Notes: generated by a model not told the origin, from the sequence alone. A stretch of DNA of 35,330 nt from Pseudomonas caricapapayae (GCF_001400735.1 NZ_LJPW01000053.1:1-35330); one strand, 5' to 3'. Shown: positions 7,904 to 17,446, counted from the first letter of the stretch. Program-made: numbers and translations.

Positions 7904-8779
7904 TTAAATTGATGCTGCTGCCAAACGCCTAAATTCTCGCGGCGATCTATATTTCAAAGCGCTGTGTGGATGCTGCTCGTTGTAATGCTCGAAGGCAATC
8001 GTCAGATTGCGCAGCGCCGTTTCTCGATCCGGTTTGGGCATATGCGCCACGTAATCACGCTTGATCGTCTTCACGAAGCTCTCGGCCATGCCGTTACTTT
8101 GCGGGCTGCGTACCGGTGTGGTCACCGGCTGCAGGCCGATCTGGCGAGCAAACAGACGCGTCTGCTCGGCGATATAAGCCGAGCCGTTATCGCTCAACCA
8201 CTGCACCGGCGTGCTCGGTAGTTGATCCCCAAATCGCTTCTCCACGCTTTCCAACATCAAGTCTCGGATGTCGTCACCGCTGTAGCCCGTCGGGCTGGCG
8301 ACCCAGCCGATGGCTTCGCGGTCACAGCAGTCCAGGGCAAAAGTCACGCTCAACTTCGCACCGTCGTCGCAGCGAAACTCGAAGCCGTCCGAGCACCAGC
8401 GCGTATCGCTGGTAGTCACGGCAATTCGGCCTTCATGCCGGCGTTGCACGCCAGGTTGCTTAGTGCGTCGTTCCAGCAAGAGATTGTGGTCGCGCATGAC
8501 GCGGTAAACCCGCTTCACATTGATCGGGGCCAATAACTGGACTTCACGCTCGCGGCGCAACAAGCCCCAAACACGACGGTAGCCATAGCTCGGCAACTCG
8601 CTGACTTGCTGCTTAATCTCAGCGACCAACTCCGTATCGTTCACGAGCCGACGTCGCCGTACTTTGGGCGATACCGATTGCTTAATTCGAACCGTTAATT
8701 GCGAGCGCGACACACCGAGACTTTCGCTGACCAGTTTCACTGGTCGTCCCCCGGCAACAAGGGTGAGTGCGCAATCCAT
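7904..8779 (-). CDS. IS3-family OrfB transposase (IS2-like)
   Basis: Catalytic DDE integrase-fold subunit. Starting from the ATG at 8779 ([15 protein letters not shown]), the protein has about 291 aa. The rve core shows the first Asp in WCSDGFEF, the second in WLSDNGSAY and the Glu in [13 protein letters not shown]. The open frame runs further upstream to 8959, overlapping orfA, which fits translation as an OrfAB fusion after frameshifting. It appears intact, so this element may still be able to transpose. Confidence 0.87.
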   Translation of the reverse strand: MDCALTLVAGGRPVKLVSESLGVSRSQLTVRIKQSVSPKVRRRRLVNDTELVAEIKQQVSELPSYGYRRVWGLLRREREVQLLAPINVKRVYRVMRDHNLLLERRTKQPGVQRRHEGRIAVTTSDTRWCSDGFEFRCDDGAKLSVTFALDCCDREAIGWVASPTGYSGDDIRDLMLESVEKRFGDQLPSTPVQWLSDNGSAYIAEQTRLFARQIGLQPVTTPVRSPQSNGMAESFVKTIKRDYVAHMPKPDRETALRNLTIAFEHYNEQHPHSALKYRSPREFRRLAAASI

Positions 8780-9129
8780 TTTCGCGACCGGGCGATCTCC
8801 ACTGCCTCTTTTAGGACTTCGGCTTCCATCATCTTCTTGCCCAGCATCCGCTGCAATTCGCGGATCTGCTTGAGCGCATCGGTCAGTTCCGACGCAGGTA
8901 CAACAGCCTCGCCAGCACTGACCGCTGACAAGCTTCCGTCCTGGTACAGCTTGCGCCACAGGAACAGCTGGTTGGCGTTGATGCCGTTGCGCCGGGCCAC
9001 CACGGACACGCTTTGTCCAGGTTCTAGGCTCTCTCGAACCATGGCCAGCTTCTGGTCGGTGCTCCAGCGGCGTCGGCGTTCCTGGCCGAGCAGCTCGCCA
9101 CCCTTATCGTTGCTGTTAGTCATAAACAT
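8737..9129 (-). CDS. IS3-family OrfA (IS2-like)
   Basis: Helix-turn-helix protein of 130 aa that binds the element's ends and supplies the N-terminus of the frameshifted OrfAB transposase. The core reads [24 protein letters not shown] in IS2 fashion, with the HTH around residues 20-60 ([18 protein letters not shown]) and a leucine-zipper-like coiled coil after residue 85 ([25 protein letters not shown]). Intact. It overlaps the orfB frame by about 40 bases, as needed for programmed frameshifting. Confidence 0.85.
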   Translation of the reverse strand: MFMTNSNDKGGELLGQERRRRWSTDQKLAMVRESLEPGQSVSVVARRNGINANQLFLWRKLYQDGSLSAVSAGEAVVPASELTDALKQIRELQRMLGKKMMEAEVLKEAVEIARSRKWIAHSPLLPGDDQ

Positions 9130-9226
9130 ACCCGTTTGCCTATCCCTTATCTTAAGGGGGGAACGGTGCCCTGTCTTTCATGGGGCTCGTTCATATGGTA
9201 AGTTCTCAGCTTCTAGAGCCTAGACG

Positions 9227-9685
9227 ATGGCCCTTTACGGATACGCTCGTGTTTCCACAAGCGATCAAGATTTCGTTCTGCAAGAAAAAACTTTGCGTGA
9301 AGCGGGTTGTGATGTCTTGCGTGCCGAGAAAAAAAGTGGGGCCAGCCGGGTTGGTCGGACGGAGTTGAAAACACTGCTCGATTTTCTACGCCTTGGCGAC
9401 ACATTATTGGTGACGCGTGTTGATCGTCTCGCACGAAGCATCAAGGATCTTCAAGACATCGTTTATACACTCAAAGAACGTGGGGTTAGTCTCAAGGCGA
9501 TGGAGCAACCAATCGATACGCAGAGCGCAGCCGGAAAAGCATTTTTGGACATGCTGGGCGTATTCGCTGAGTTTGAAACCAACCTGCGACGCGAACGGCA
9601 GCTTGAAGGAATTGCTGACGCTAAAGCTCTTGGTGTTTACCGGGGCCGCAAACCGTCGATTGACCCGCTGGAAGTTCATGCATAG
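9227..9685 (+). CDS. serine recombinase (resolvase/invertase), C-terminally truncated
   Basis: Site-specific recombinase of the Tn3 resolvase type. The N-terminal catalytic domain is complete: YARVSTSDQD with nucleophile Ser10, DTLLVTRVDRLARSIKDL at about residues 61-78, and an E helix (FAEFETNLRRERQLEGI). The protein ends at residue 152 in GRKPSIDPLEVHA, just where the DNA-binding helix-turn-helix should follow, so the stop at 9683 removes most or all of it. It may retain catalysis without specific binding. It lies downstream of repeat copy 1, separated from it by the IS2-like element. Confidence 0.75.
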   Translation: MALYGYARVSTSDQDFVLQEKTLREAGCDVLRAEKKSGASRVGRTELKTLLDFLRLGDTLLVTRVDRLARSIKDLQDIVYTLKERGVSLKAMEQPIDTQSAAGKAFLDMLGVFAEFETNLRRERQLEGIADAKALGVYRGRKPSIDPLEVHA

Positions 9686-9858
9686 GAATTTCAAAACGCC
9701 TATGCATCAGGCTGACGCTATGGAAGGAGGCGTCATACCTTCATAGCGATGCGTAGGAAGACGCAGGGATGTTACTCTTTTAGTGAAAAGCCCTATAAAT
9801 AAGCATTAATGCAGGTTGTTTCACCGATAATCCTAGGTGCGGATGCATCTTCGCCCTA

Positions 9859-11054
9859 TCAGGGCTTCACGTACCTCATCTGCGCGATCGCCTGAGCGTT
9901 GAGGACCAGTCCCTGCACCGTCAGCCCGCTGATTGTCGCCGTGTATACCATCCGCGCGCCACACAGCACGCAGCGGAACGGATCGACGTTTAGAAAGGCT
10001 TTGGCCATCTGCGCAAAATACAGTTTTGGTACCGGTCCTGGCGTCGCCATCTTCAGTGCTTCATAGACCTTTGGCAGGTACTGCCCGCAGACCCTATTGG
10101 CCAGAAAACCAAAATACCGGATCATCCGGAAATGCTTTTCCGGGATATGCTGTACCACCCGGCGTAGCATGTCTGCCTGGCTCACCGTTTCCTGCTGATA
10201 GGTCTGTGTGCGGTGATCCAGGTAGGTGAAGCTCAACGAGGCTCCAGACGTGTAATGCGCCAAACGGCTGCCCGAGATGGGCGGTTTTTTAGGTAGCGGC
10301 CCAGGTAATTGGCGGTCTTTCGCCCGTTTTCTGTCTTCGTCGACAGGTAGATATGCCAGTGCTGACCGCCGGCATTGAGCACCAAGTGTCGCCGGTCACT
10401 TTCATGGTTGATGTGCGCCAACTCGGGTGGCAGCGTAAGCTGTCCCCACAGCCCGAGCAGGGTGTTGCGCACATTCCACATCCAGCGACGGCGCATCGCT
10501 TTTTCGTGAAACGCCAAACTCTTCCGGGCGCCCTGCTCATCCAGACCACCGGCAGTAGCAGACAGGTGCATATGAGGGTGCCAGTTGAGCCGTCGATCAT
10601 AGGTATGGAGAGCGCCAAACAACCCAATGTGCAGATCGCGCCGTTTTCCCGCATACAGCAGGTTGTCGGCCGCCAGACGAAACAGCGCATCGAGCAAGCC
10701 ACGGTTGTAAAAGAACAGCGACCACAGCGTGTCGGGCAGCGTGAACACCAGATGCTGCCAAGGGCATTAGGGCAGACGGTTGTTTTGCACGGCGATCCAC
10801 TGATCGGTAGCCTTTTTACCGCAGGAAGGACAGGCGCGGCAGCGGTAGGTGTTGCACAGGTATTTGACGTGTGGGCAGCTGTAGTTGCTGCAGGAGTAGT
10901 GTTTGACGCCCAGGATGGAGGTGCCGCAGGCGAGCATTTTGCTGATCGACTTCACTTCGATTTGGCGCAAACCGCCGGTCTCCAGCAAACCTGCCCAGCA
11001 GCCGCTGGCCGTGAAGAGGTTTTTCAACGGGCGCGGTTTGAAACTGTTACGCAT
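9859..11054 (-). pseudogene. decayed IS91-family (IS801-like) transposase
   Basis: Rolling-circle HUH-type transposase of the IS801/IS91 kind. The N-terminal zinc region (CSNYSCPHVKYLCNTYRCRACPSCGKK) is followed by the catalytic region with HTYDRRLNWHPHMHLSATAGG and the C-terminal part KHFRMIRYFGFLANRV. Two lesions break it: an in-frame TAA at 10767-10769 (NRLP-stop-CPWQHLVFTLP) and a one-base frameshift near 10290 in a run of A residues. The start MRNSFKPRPLKNLF at 11054 is a guess. The element abuts the 3' end of the phytase-like effector gene, which fits the habit of IS801 of moving neighbouring DNA. Confidence 0.85.
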
Positions 11055-11098
11055 GTTGGGACAGATCACTGATATTTTGAAAGCAAAGACCCAGCCAG

Positions 11099-12115
11099 TC
11101 AGCGTTGTTGAGAGGGGGTAGTCGGGTCGGCGAGCCATTCTGACCACGAATGTGGTGCTCCTTTGGGATTTTGTTTAGCGTATTCGTAAAAGAGTGAGAT
11201 GAATTCCAAGCGGTCATTGCGCAGATTGGCACGCCCTTCGTGGGTGACATCTTTATTGAAATCCAGCGCACGACCGGGATTGAAGGCAAGCTGGCGCTCT
11301 ATCAGGTCATGGAACGACATCTGATGAGCATTCTTAAGCATGTCATGCATGGCGATGAAGATACCTGTGCGGCCTTGGCCGACGCCACAATGAATATGTA
11401 CCCGACCGTGCTCGGGTAACGCGCGCTCCATGGCTACGAATAGGTCCACGTCTTCCGAACGCGGCCCCATGTGGTCGGTCACCATCAAACGCAAGTACTC
11501 TGCGCCAGTGGACTTCACTAAGTCTTCTTCACTGGAAATATCCGGTTTCTTAAGCACTACCTTACGAGGATTCTCCAGCCCGTTTTTGGCATCCTTGCGG
11601 TGAATGATCTCGACTGTGGGCTGTTGCTTGAGCGCAGCGATGCGAGATTGCTCATCAGCGATCACGGCATTACGACTTTTACCTACGTTCGCCCAGTTGT
11701 TGCCCAGTCTCCAAGTACATGGATAGCCCCCAACGATCGCGTGAGATTCTTCTCGTACATCCAATACCACGACGGGTCTTTCGGGTGTGGGATGCAAGCG
11801 TTGCACCTGCTCTAAACTGGCAATACTGGCACTGCCGGAAATGTGCAGCGTGTCCCAGCCGTTCTGGTTGAGATGTTGAGGGAGGATGAAATTGTCCGAA
11901 GAGCGGAAGTTTTCCAATTCTCCTGGTGTGCGGTCATAGAGGAACACGGGCTCACCAGTCGGCCGCTCCGGCGTAGTCAGCGCTTGTTTGAATTTCGCGA
12001 TCGAGTTTCGATAGGCGTCGGGTGTCAAGCGTGCGTAGGCTGATTTGGTCTCACTCGCTGAAGCCTCATTAGACAAAGGAGTAGTGCCACGAGGAGTAAT
12101 GACAGGGCTAGTCAT
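11099..12115 (-). CDS. PTP-like phytase, candidate type III effector (XopH/AvrBs1.1-like)
   Basis: 338-aa protein with the protein-tyrosine-phosphatase P-loop HCGVGQGRTG (C243 nucleophile, R249). The TDHMGP motif (general acid D214) and the upstream REESHAIVGGYPCTWRLGNNWANVGKS segment are hallmarks of PTP-like inositol-hexakisphosphate phosphatases. All catalytic residues are present. The first 45 residues are Ser/Thr/Pro-rich without a classical signal peptide, as in type III secreted proteins. A GGAACT-type hrp box ends 31 bases before the ATG. Together this suggests a secreted enzyme that dephosphorylates plant phytate or other inositol phosphates, as XopH does. HopAO1, another P. syringae phosphatase effector, lacks the TDH/REESH pattern. 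Only a weak ribosome site (AAGAAA) is seen. Confidence 0.8.
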   Translation of the reverse strand: MTSPVITPRGTTPLSNEASASETKSAYARLTPDAYRNSIAKFKQALTTPERPTGEPVFLYDRTPGELENFRSSDNFILPQHLNQNGWDTLHISGSASIASLEQVQRLHPTPERPVVVLDVREESHAIVGGYPCTWRLGNNWANVGKSRNAVIADEQSRIAALKQQPTVEIIHRKDAKNGLENPRKVVLKKPDISSEEDLVKSTGAEYLRLMVTDHMGPRSEDVDLFVAMERALPEHGRVHIHCGVGQGRTGIFIAMHDMLKNAHQMSFHDLIERQLAFNPGRALDFNKDVTHEGRANLRNDRLEFISLFYEYAKQNPKGAPHSWSEWLADPTTPSQQR

Positions 12116-12145
12116 GGATTGGATTTCTTGGATGAATGGATCTCA

Positions 12146-12174
12146 TCCGTGGTGTATACCATCCCAACAGTTCC
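12146..12174 (-). promoter_or_regulatory. hrp box of the phytase-like gene
   Basis: On the minus strand: GGAACT, 16 bases, CCACGGA. This fits the HrpL promoter GGAAC(C/T)-N16-CCACNNA. It ends 31 bases from the start codon, the same spacing as the shcO1 promoter. Confidence 0.85.
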
Positions 12175-12458
12175 AAAATCGCGCAGGTGCATGTGAGCAG
12201 GCGACACCTGGCCAAAGCGGATACGGACCAATTTGCAGCCGCAGGTTGCCTTCTTGACGCCGAGGCGTCAATCTCTATCGGGCTAGTTGACTGAATCTTG
12301 ACCGCGGCCATTGTGCTGTGGAACAGGGGGTACGGTGGAGCAATGAAACAGAAAGTGGAATTAAGCAGTATCTGCCCGTAACCATCGTGCTGCCTGGTCG
12401 GCTCGATTAAACCACCGTCTTATGGACGCCAAAATCCTCAGTTTTTCCGTCGCATTTA

Positions 12459-12614
12459 ATCTTGGCCGACTGCGCTCGATTGCAGGTCGAAATGAATGAA
12501 TGCGGGTTCGTTTGCAGTCAATGCTGGTTCGCGGGGCCGGCTAGACGCAATTAATGTCGGTCGAAAAACGCCATCATTGCAGGTCGAGGCCATTTCGATT
12601 GCAGGCCGTTACAG
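12459..12614 (-). repeat. iterated repeat element, copy 2 (diverged)
   Basis: Reading on the minus strand, it starts CTGTAACGGCCTGCAATCG like the other copies, and keeps the ACC-unit pattern with more substitutions. It fades after about 150 bases, so the ACACCC end is not recognisable. Its first bases overlap the stop of the gene at 12609. Confidence 0.75.
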
Positions 12615-13447
12615 GTAGGCGCCGACAAAGAACGCATGTACCTGTTCTCCGGCCTTGATCGCTTTCTCCAACTCATCAATTTCTGTCAGAAAAGCCTTTC
12701 GGCGTCGGGGCTCGTCGATACGCTTCTGTGGGACATACGCCCAGATACGGTATCGCTTCTTGTTCACCCACACCAATTCGGTAAAGCGTATGCCCACGCC
12801 TTTGCCTGCGTATAGTCGTAGATCATCGATCAGACCGTGATAGATCAGTCCGGTTTCGTCTTGGAAATACTGGATTTCTTGAAAAAGCGGGCAAAGGTTT
12901 TGGTCTTGTCTGCAATGGTCAAGAGCTGGTTCTTGCTTGCGTTATCTTCGGACAGGTAGCAATCCACCACCAAATCCAAATAGCGCGTGCGGGTACTCGT
13001 CTTTCGCCTGCTGCCACCGCTTGTCGAGGTGGCCCCGCTGCTGCCTGTCTCATCATCAGTCCCGCTTGTCGTGGTTTCGCCTCCCCCGGCAGCGCCTTTA
13101 CGGGGACAAGGAGCTAAATCTAGCTCAGTTGGGAAGTCGCTGGGTTTGAAGTCGTCCTCTTGCCTCGCTGGCGAGCGGCTCGGGCCACTGGATGCGCCAG
13201 GCTGTAAAAAATCACAATCCGATGCATGTGTATCTTTAGTGCGAAAGTGCAGCGCCCGTTTTGATTTGCGTGCCATGTATATACCGACAGGTGTGAGTAG
13301 TGCGCGGCAGCGCTGATCCTCGCAGAGAAAGGTCAACTCTTGTGCATAGTGCTCGCCGTCTTCGTTGGTATAAAGATCGCGTGCTTGGTAGGGCGACAAC
13401 AATTTTTTGAGTTCTTCGCAGTGGGCGCGGCCAAACTTCATCGCCAT
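12609..13447 (-). pseudogene. uncharacterised gene with zinc-finger-like N-terminus, frameshifted
   Basis: Two minus-strand frames join into one protein: 13447-12845 (MAMKFGRAHCEELKKLL...) and a second frame from about 12875 to 12609 (DETGLIYHGLIDDLRLY...VHAFFVGAYL). The break is a single frameshift near 12860. The N-terminal region has paired Cys/His residues (CEDQRC, HFRTKDTHASDCDF) that could bind a metal, followed by a Gly/Ser/Thr linker (residues 110-150) and a charged C-terminal domain. The start at 13447 has GGAG nine bases upstream, unlike the ATG at 13462. I do not recognise the family. A real frameshift and a sequencing error cannot be told apart here. Confidence 0.55.
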
Positions 13448-13592
13448 GGTGGGGGTCTCCATTCGTCATAGGCGGTAGAAATACATTGTCAGAGCCTGTT
13501 TCAGTGGGGCTTGAGCAGCTTATTTATCGAGGGGGGCGTTCATGATTCTGGCAGTATGTTAACCGTAGGAATATTTTATCACGTCTTAGTTA

Positions 13593-13631
13593 GGGGGCGG
13601 TTCCGGCTGGGGGGCAAAATGACACCCTAAT
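13593..13631 (+). repeat. Tn3-type terminal inverted repeat
   Basis: GGGGGCGGTTCCGGCTGG followed by GGGGCAAAATGACACCCTAAT resembles the 38-bp ends at 14609 and 14879 (which finish in CTAAG). It has one extra G and a final T. It lies in an otherwise empty 360-base gap before the csrA-like gene. Confidence 0.65.
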
Positions 13632-13809
13632 CCGTTGGGTTTACTCGTTGGGGCGTGTGGTTCATCATTGTGTTGGGCGGCTATTCTTACCTGTACCGTG
13701 CCAGGGACGGTTACTAATGGCTGGTTGGGCTCTTAATAGCTTGGGCTGGCGTAGCGCACACAGCCAGCGTTCCAGGGCATTCTGCTGAAACCTGTAATAG
13801 GAAACTCGT

Positions 13810-14028
13810 ATGCTTCTTCTGACTCGACGTGAAGGTGAAAATATTATTATCGGTGATGACATTCAGATTCAGATTTTAAGCGTTTCAAAGGATCCTGAAA
13901 ATGTACGCATCCTGGTTGAAGCCCCGGACGTTGTTGCGGTTCAGTGCAGTGACGTTGGCAGCCAAGTCACCGATCGCAAACAGGGCCCTGTTGTTACTCA
14001 TAAGCAAGCGCGGCGCGTCATCAGGTAA
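13810..14028 (+). CDS. csrA: CsrA/RsmA-like RNA-binding regulator
   Basis: Short post-transcriptional regulator that would bind GGA motifs in mRNA leaders. The first 24 residues (MLLLTRREGENIIIGDDIQIQILS) match the CsrA beta-strand signature with LTR at positions 4-6, and VRILVEAPDVVAVQCSDV follows the CsrA VRIGINAP...VHREEI pattern. At 72 residues it is slightly longer than the usual 60-65, and the C-terminus (QGPVVTHKQARRVIR) is unusual. It sits next to Tn3-type ends, and its 3' part is duplicated at 25920-25955, so it looks like a mobile, diverged paralogue of the chromosomal RsmA. The ribosome site is AGGAAA. Confidence 0.8.
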   Translation: MLLLTRREGENIIIGDDIQIQILSVSKDPENVRILVEAPDVVAVQCSDVGSQVTDRKQGPVVTHKQARRVIR

Positions 14029-14081
14029 GAAAATGACCGTGCTCCTCGGTCCCCTTTTTGTCCCGATCACAGGAGAGAACA

Positions 14082-14609
14082 TTGCAGATTTTTGATGATT
14101 TGAAGTTGATGGCTTAGCCGACCAGGGTGCTATTCGATGAGGAGGATAATACGCCAGAGCGTCTGGCTTTCGAATTGGAGGTCAATGGTGAGGGGATGGT
14201 TATGCTCAGTCTTGAGCAGATGCTAGACGCGCTATGGAGTTTGGAGGAGGCAAAGTTGGTGGCACCGTTAGCTTCCTCCTGGTGGAGCAAAGCCGATCTC
14301 AACAAGCAATGGGGTAAACCCGTTGTGACGGCTTCTAGTAAGTCGAGGTTAGAGAAGTTAGACATGAAATTTGCCGCAGAGCATGCCAAGAAGGCCACGA
14401 AGGCGATAATGTCACCGTCTATCTTAGAAATGGCGGAAGACGAAACCGGTGCGCCCTATCTGCTACTGGAGCAAACCTTGTTGCAATGTGTGTACATAGC
14501 AGAACAATTGGGTGCCATTCCGCCATTGGATGAGAAATGGCTAGCGCGTTTTATTTCGCCTTCGCTACGTCAGTGGTCACAGATTCAGAAATCCACGGGC
14601 CTTCATTAA
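14082..14609 (+). pseudogene. unknown gene downstream of csrA, interrupted near its start
   Basis: A frame from a TTG at 14082 (preceded by AGGAGAG) reads LQIFDDLKLMA, then TAG at 14115-14117, then PTRVLFDEEDNTPERLAFELEVNGEGMVMLSLEQ... to GLH at 14609. The second copy on the minus strand (25600-25865) has a Gly in place of the Ala and a one-base shift at nearly the same place, so both copies have a damaged beginning. Translation could restart at the GTG at 14127, giving 160 aa. The family is unknown. The adjacent csrA suggests the two moved together; the stop overlaps the Tn3-type end at 14609. Confidence 0.5.
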
Positions 14610-14916
14610 AGGTCGGTTCTGGTTGGGGGCGAAATGACACACTAAGCCGTTTCGCGATGCCTGCGCACGATTGCAGTGATAGTGTTTTTGCTGATACCCA
14701 GGTATCGGGCGATCCAGTATCCAAGAGGCTTGCAGGGTGAGCGTCAGGTCGACAGACGGGAATTCCGGAGAACCCCTGTGCGGCGAAATCCGCCCGAGCT
14801 CCTGGCGCATATCTCACCGCTGGGCTGGGCGCATATATTGCTGACAGGACGATATCTCTCGCCCAAAAGCGAAAAAAACTTAGGGTGTCATTTTGCCCCT
14901 AGCCGGAACCGACCTC
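14609..14916. mobile_element. 308-bp Tn3-derived miniature element (TIME-like)
   Basis: Two 38-bp inverted ends, 14609-14646 (AAGGTCGGTT...ACACTAAG) and 14879-14916 (minus: GAGGTCGGTT...ACCCTAAG), face inward with the CTAAG finish typical of Tn3-family ends. Between them lies a minus-strand helix-turn-helix scrap (YLGISKNTITAIVRRHRE, about 14650-14710) and, at 14796-14855, the C-terminal TnpA piece ELLAHISPLGWAHILLTGRY. No intact gene remains. No 5-bp target duplication is visible (CATTA left, GTGAG right). Confidence 0.75.
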
Positions 14917-14935
14917 GTGAGCGCGAGCCCTACAC

Positions 14936-16549
14936 CTATGTACTCAATCGTGAGATGACGTCATTTAGACCCATAGATAGGCCACTCAGGTTATTACTCG
15001 CTTCCTGAGTACGTTTGACGTTGTCCTGATTGGTACTGGCGATAGCCTTGATTTCTACCAAGTTGTGCGTGATATCTTCAGCCACAGAGGTCTGCTCTTC
15101 TGCAGCTGTGGCGATCTGTCGGTTCATATCGCGAATCGCCTCAACGGCAGACGTGATGTGGCGCAGCGTGATGCTGACGTTATTAACCTGCTCGACGCCT
15201 TCTTCGCTGCGAGTCTGACCTCCCTGTATAGCGATCACCGCATCGCTGGCACTGCTCTGCACCGAATTTATGATCTGATTGATTTCTGCGGTAGACACTG
15301 CCGTGCGCTGGGCTAGAGTTCGTACCTCATCGGCAACTACCGCAAACCCGCGACCGGCTTCACCGGCCCGTGCCGCTTCGATGGCCGCATTGAGCGCCAG
15401 CAGGTTGGTTTGTTCCGCAATACCACGAATCACTTCAAGAACTTTGCCGATCCGCATGCTATCGGTCTCTAGGTGCTGAATCACGTTCGCAGTGTTGCTG
15501 ATTTCATTGCGCATCAGACTGATGGCGGTCATGGTTGACTGCATGACCTTTTCGCCCTCCTTAGAATAATGGTCGGCATCATCTGCGGCCTTGGCCGCCT
15601 GAGCCGCATGCCGGGCAACTTCTTGCGCTGTGGCCGACATTTCGGTCATAGCTGTAGCCACTTGATCGGTACGCTCGAACTGCTCGTGAGTGCCTTGGGC
15701 CATAAGAGTCGCAATCGAGTTTAGCTCGTTACCGGCTGCGTCCAGCTCGGAAATGCTGTGTTTGAGGTGCTTGAAGGTATCTGTCAGAAAGTCACGCAAA
15801 ATATTGGCGGCTATAGCCAGCTGACCTACTTCGTCCTGACGTGTAATGTCGACGCGCTCGCCAAACTTGCCTAGGCTCAGTTGCGAGATATAGCTAATCA
15901 GCATCTGAATCGGCGCGATCAGGCCACGATTGACCAACAACAATGTGAGCAGCCCAACAATGACAGCCGAAGCAATCATGATCAAAGTGCCAAATAGAAT
16001 CGTTTGGTCCGCAGCGTCGCTGATCAGCACCGACTGTTCGTTACTGCTCTTATGCAGGCTTTCCACCAGTTGACTCATTTGTTCGCTGACCGCTCGATCC
16101 ACCCCTTTGACCGCAACGTCACCGACCACTGGATCACCACCGGCCGCGACAAACGCCTCACGTCCTTTGCGATAAGCCAGCCCTAGCGCCTTGTGTTCGC
16201 TGATAAGCGTCTGCACTTGGCTCTGTGTCGAATCTGAAACACCCTGTGCTTTCATCAGCTTGTCAAGAGTTTCCTGAACCTGCTTTTCTTTATTCTCGAA
16301 TTGCCCCCAGACAGTGTTCAGGTCCGCCGACGCCTTACCGCGCAACAGTACATTCTTCCATTCCTGGACCTGAATCTTGAATTTCAAATTGGCCTCATCG
16401 ACCAATTGCGAAACCTGCACCGGCCCCTCAAGCAACCCGCGATAAGATTTTAAGTTATTGGAAAGGAAGTAAAAACAGGTCAGCGCGATCAGCAACACCA
16501 CGATTCCTCCCATCATGGCAAGAACCTGAATGCGAAAAGATTTAGCCAT
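14936..16549 (-). CDS. methyl-accepting chemotaxis protein
   Basis: Inner-membrane chemoreceptor of 537 aa that would pass ligand signals to CheW/CheA. It has an N-terminal membrane helix at about 8-30, a periplasmic helical sensor region of about 150 residues, and a second membrane helix at about 180-208. A HAMP linker ([20 protein letters not shown]) follows, then the cytoplasmic methylation helices and the conserved hairpin [19 protein letters not shown]. The ligand is unknown. The start has GAGG nine bases upstream. It is intact, unlike most of its neighbours, and is flanked by the Tn3-type element and a broken recombinase, so it is probably horizontally acquired cargo. Confidence 0.92.
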   Translation of the reverse strand: MAKSFRIQVLAMMGGIVVLLIALTCFYFLSNNLKSYRGLLEGPVQVSQLVDEANLKFKIQVQEWKNVLLRGKASADLNTVWGQFENKEKQVQETLDKLMKAQGVSDSTQSQVQTLISEHKALGLAYRKGREAFVAAGGDPVVGDVAVKGVDRAVSEQMSQLVESLHKSSNEQSVLISDAADQTILFGTLIMIASAVIVGLLTLLLVNRGLIAPIQMLISYISQLSLGKFGERVDITRQDEVGQLAIAANILRDFLTDTFKHLKHSISELDAAGNELNSIATLMAQGTHEQFERTDQVATAMTEMSATAQEVARHAAQAAKAADDADHYSKEGEKVMQSTMTAISLMRNEISNTANVIQHLETDSMRIGKVLEVIRGIAEQTNLLALNAAIEAARAGEAGRGFAVVADEVRTLAQRTAVSTAEINQIINSVQSSASDAVIAIQGGQTRSEEGVEQVNNVSITLRHITSAVEAIRDMNRQIATAAEEQTSVAEDITHNLVEIKAIASTNQDNVKRTQEASNNLSGLSMGLNDVISRLST

Positions 16550-16732
16550 TAAAAATACCTCATGAAGGGATTACGGCGGTGCGCAATCTGAACATTTTTG
16601 ACCACGTCGTAGGACGTAAGAAGAATGGTTTTTACAATATCTGCTACCTATCGGCTTCAGAAGAAAATTCTTAATGAGCTTTATGCATACGGACGCCAAA
16701 TTGCTCGACAAGTGCCTATAGGCCTTAACCGA

Positions 16733-17353
16733 CTAACGTTGCGCCAGCTCGTAGCGGACCTTCATGACGGTCGTCGTTGAACACGCAGCGTGCCTCGCTA
16801 CTGCGCGGATACCGAGACCCGCAGCCAGCAGCTCACGCACTCGGTTACGCAGTTCTGCGTCTACGGGTCTGCCTTTGTAGACGCCTGAAGCTTTTGACTT
16901 CTCAATCCCTTGTGCTTGCCGCAGTCTTCTTTGTTGATAGTCCTTCCTGGCGATCGCGGCCATCATATCGATCATCATGTAGTTGATGGCCGCCAGCATG
17001 CGGTCGGTGAACTCGTCCCCCGACTGGGCCGTCATGCCTTGATGACTGGTAGGGAGATCCACAGAGACGATCCGTATGCCTCGGTTATTGATTGCTGCCT
17101 TCAATGATCGCCAAGCCTGGTCATCCATCCGCGACAGCCGATCGATGCTTTCCACCAGCAGCACGTCACCTCTGCGAGCATCTTTGAGTAGTCGGATTCA
17201 TTCCGGGCGGTCGGCATGGCTGCCACTGGCATTTTCCATGTAGCACGATGCAATGGCTTTGCCGTGGCTGGAGACAAACGTTTCCAAATAATCACGTGCT
17301 CGACTTGCGTCTTGGTCATCGGTCGAGGCTCGAAGGTATGCGCGAATGAACAT
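16733..17353 (-). pseudogene. serine recombinase (TnpR-like) with in-frame stop
   Basis: From the ATG at 17353 the frame reads MFIRAYLRASTDDQD (catalytic Ser10) and continues to HADRPE. It is cut by TGA at codon 52 (17200-17198) and resumes in the same frame with IRLLKDARRGDVLLVESIDRLSR through a C-terminal helix-turn-helix (AGLGIRAVARHAACSTTTVMKVR). Total length would be about 206 aa, the family's usual size, so a single nonsense change (perhaps from TGG or CTG-type codons) inactivated it. Repeat copy 3 lies 94 bases upstream in the same relative orientation as copy 1 to the other recombinase. Confidence 0.8.
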
Positions 17354-17446
17354 CAGTAGAACTGTCCCATTTTGGGTGCAGTCAAATTGGGTGCGTGTTA
17401 AGTGCGCAAACCGGAAATCTTGTCGTGCTGATCTTAGTGTCACTTG

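Larger units (their letters stand above)
7863..9180 (-). mobile_element. IS3-family insertion sequence, IS2-like group
   Basis: Two overlapping minus-strand frames (orfA 8737-9129, orfB 7904-8779) are bounded on the orfB side by TGGACTTGCCCCTACC, which closely resembles the right end of IS2. The other end lies close to 9170-9180, but its inverted repeat is too diverged for me to fix. No target duplication could be established. Confidence 0.75.

Noticed and set aside
8699..9223. 174-codon plus-strand open frame
   Set aside because: Antisense to orfA/orfB of the IS2-like element; no motif of its own.
10353..11072. 239-codon plus-strand open frame
   Set aside because: It is the antisense shadow of the IS801-like transposase, whose conserved motifs are on the minus strand.
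14905..14935. GGAACC near 14905 considered as an hrp box
   Set aside because: It is part of the Tn3-type inverted end, and no CCAC follows at 15-16 bases.
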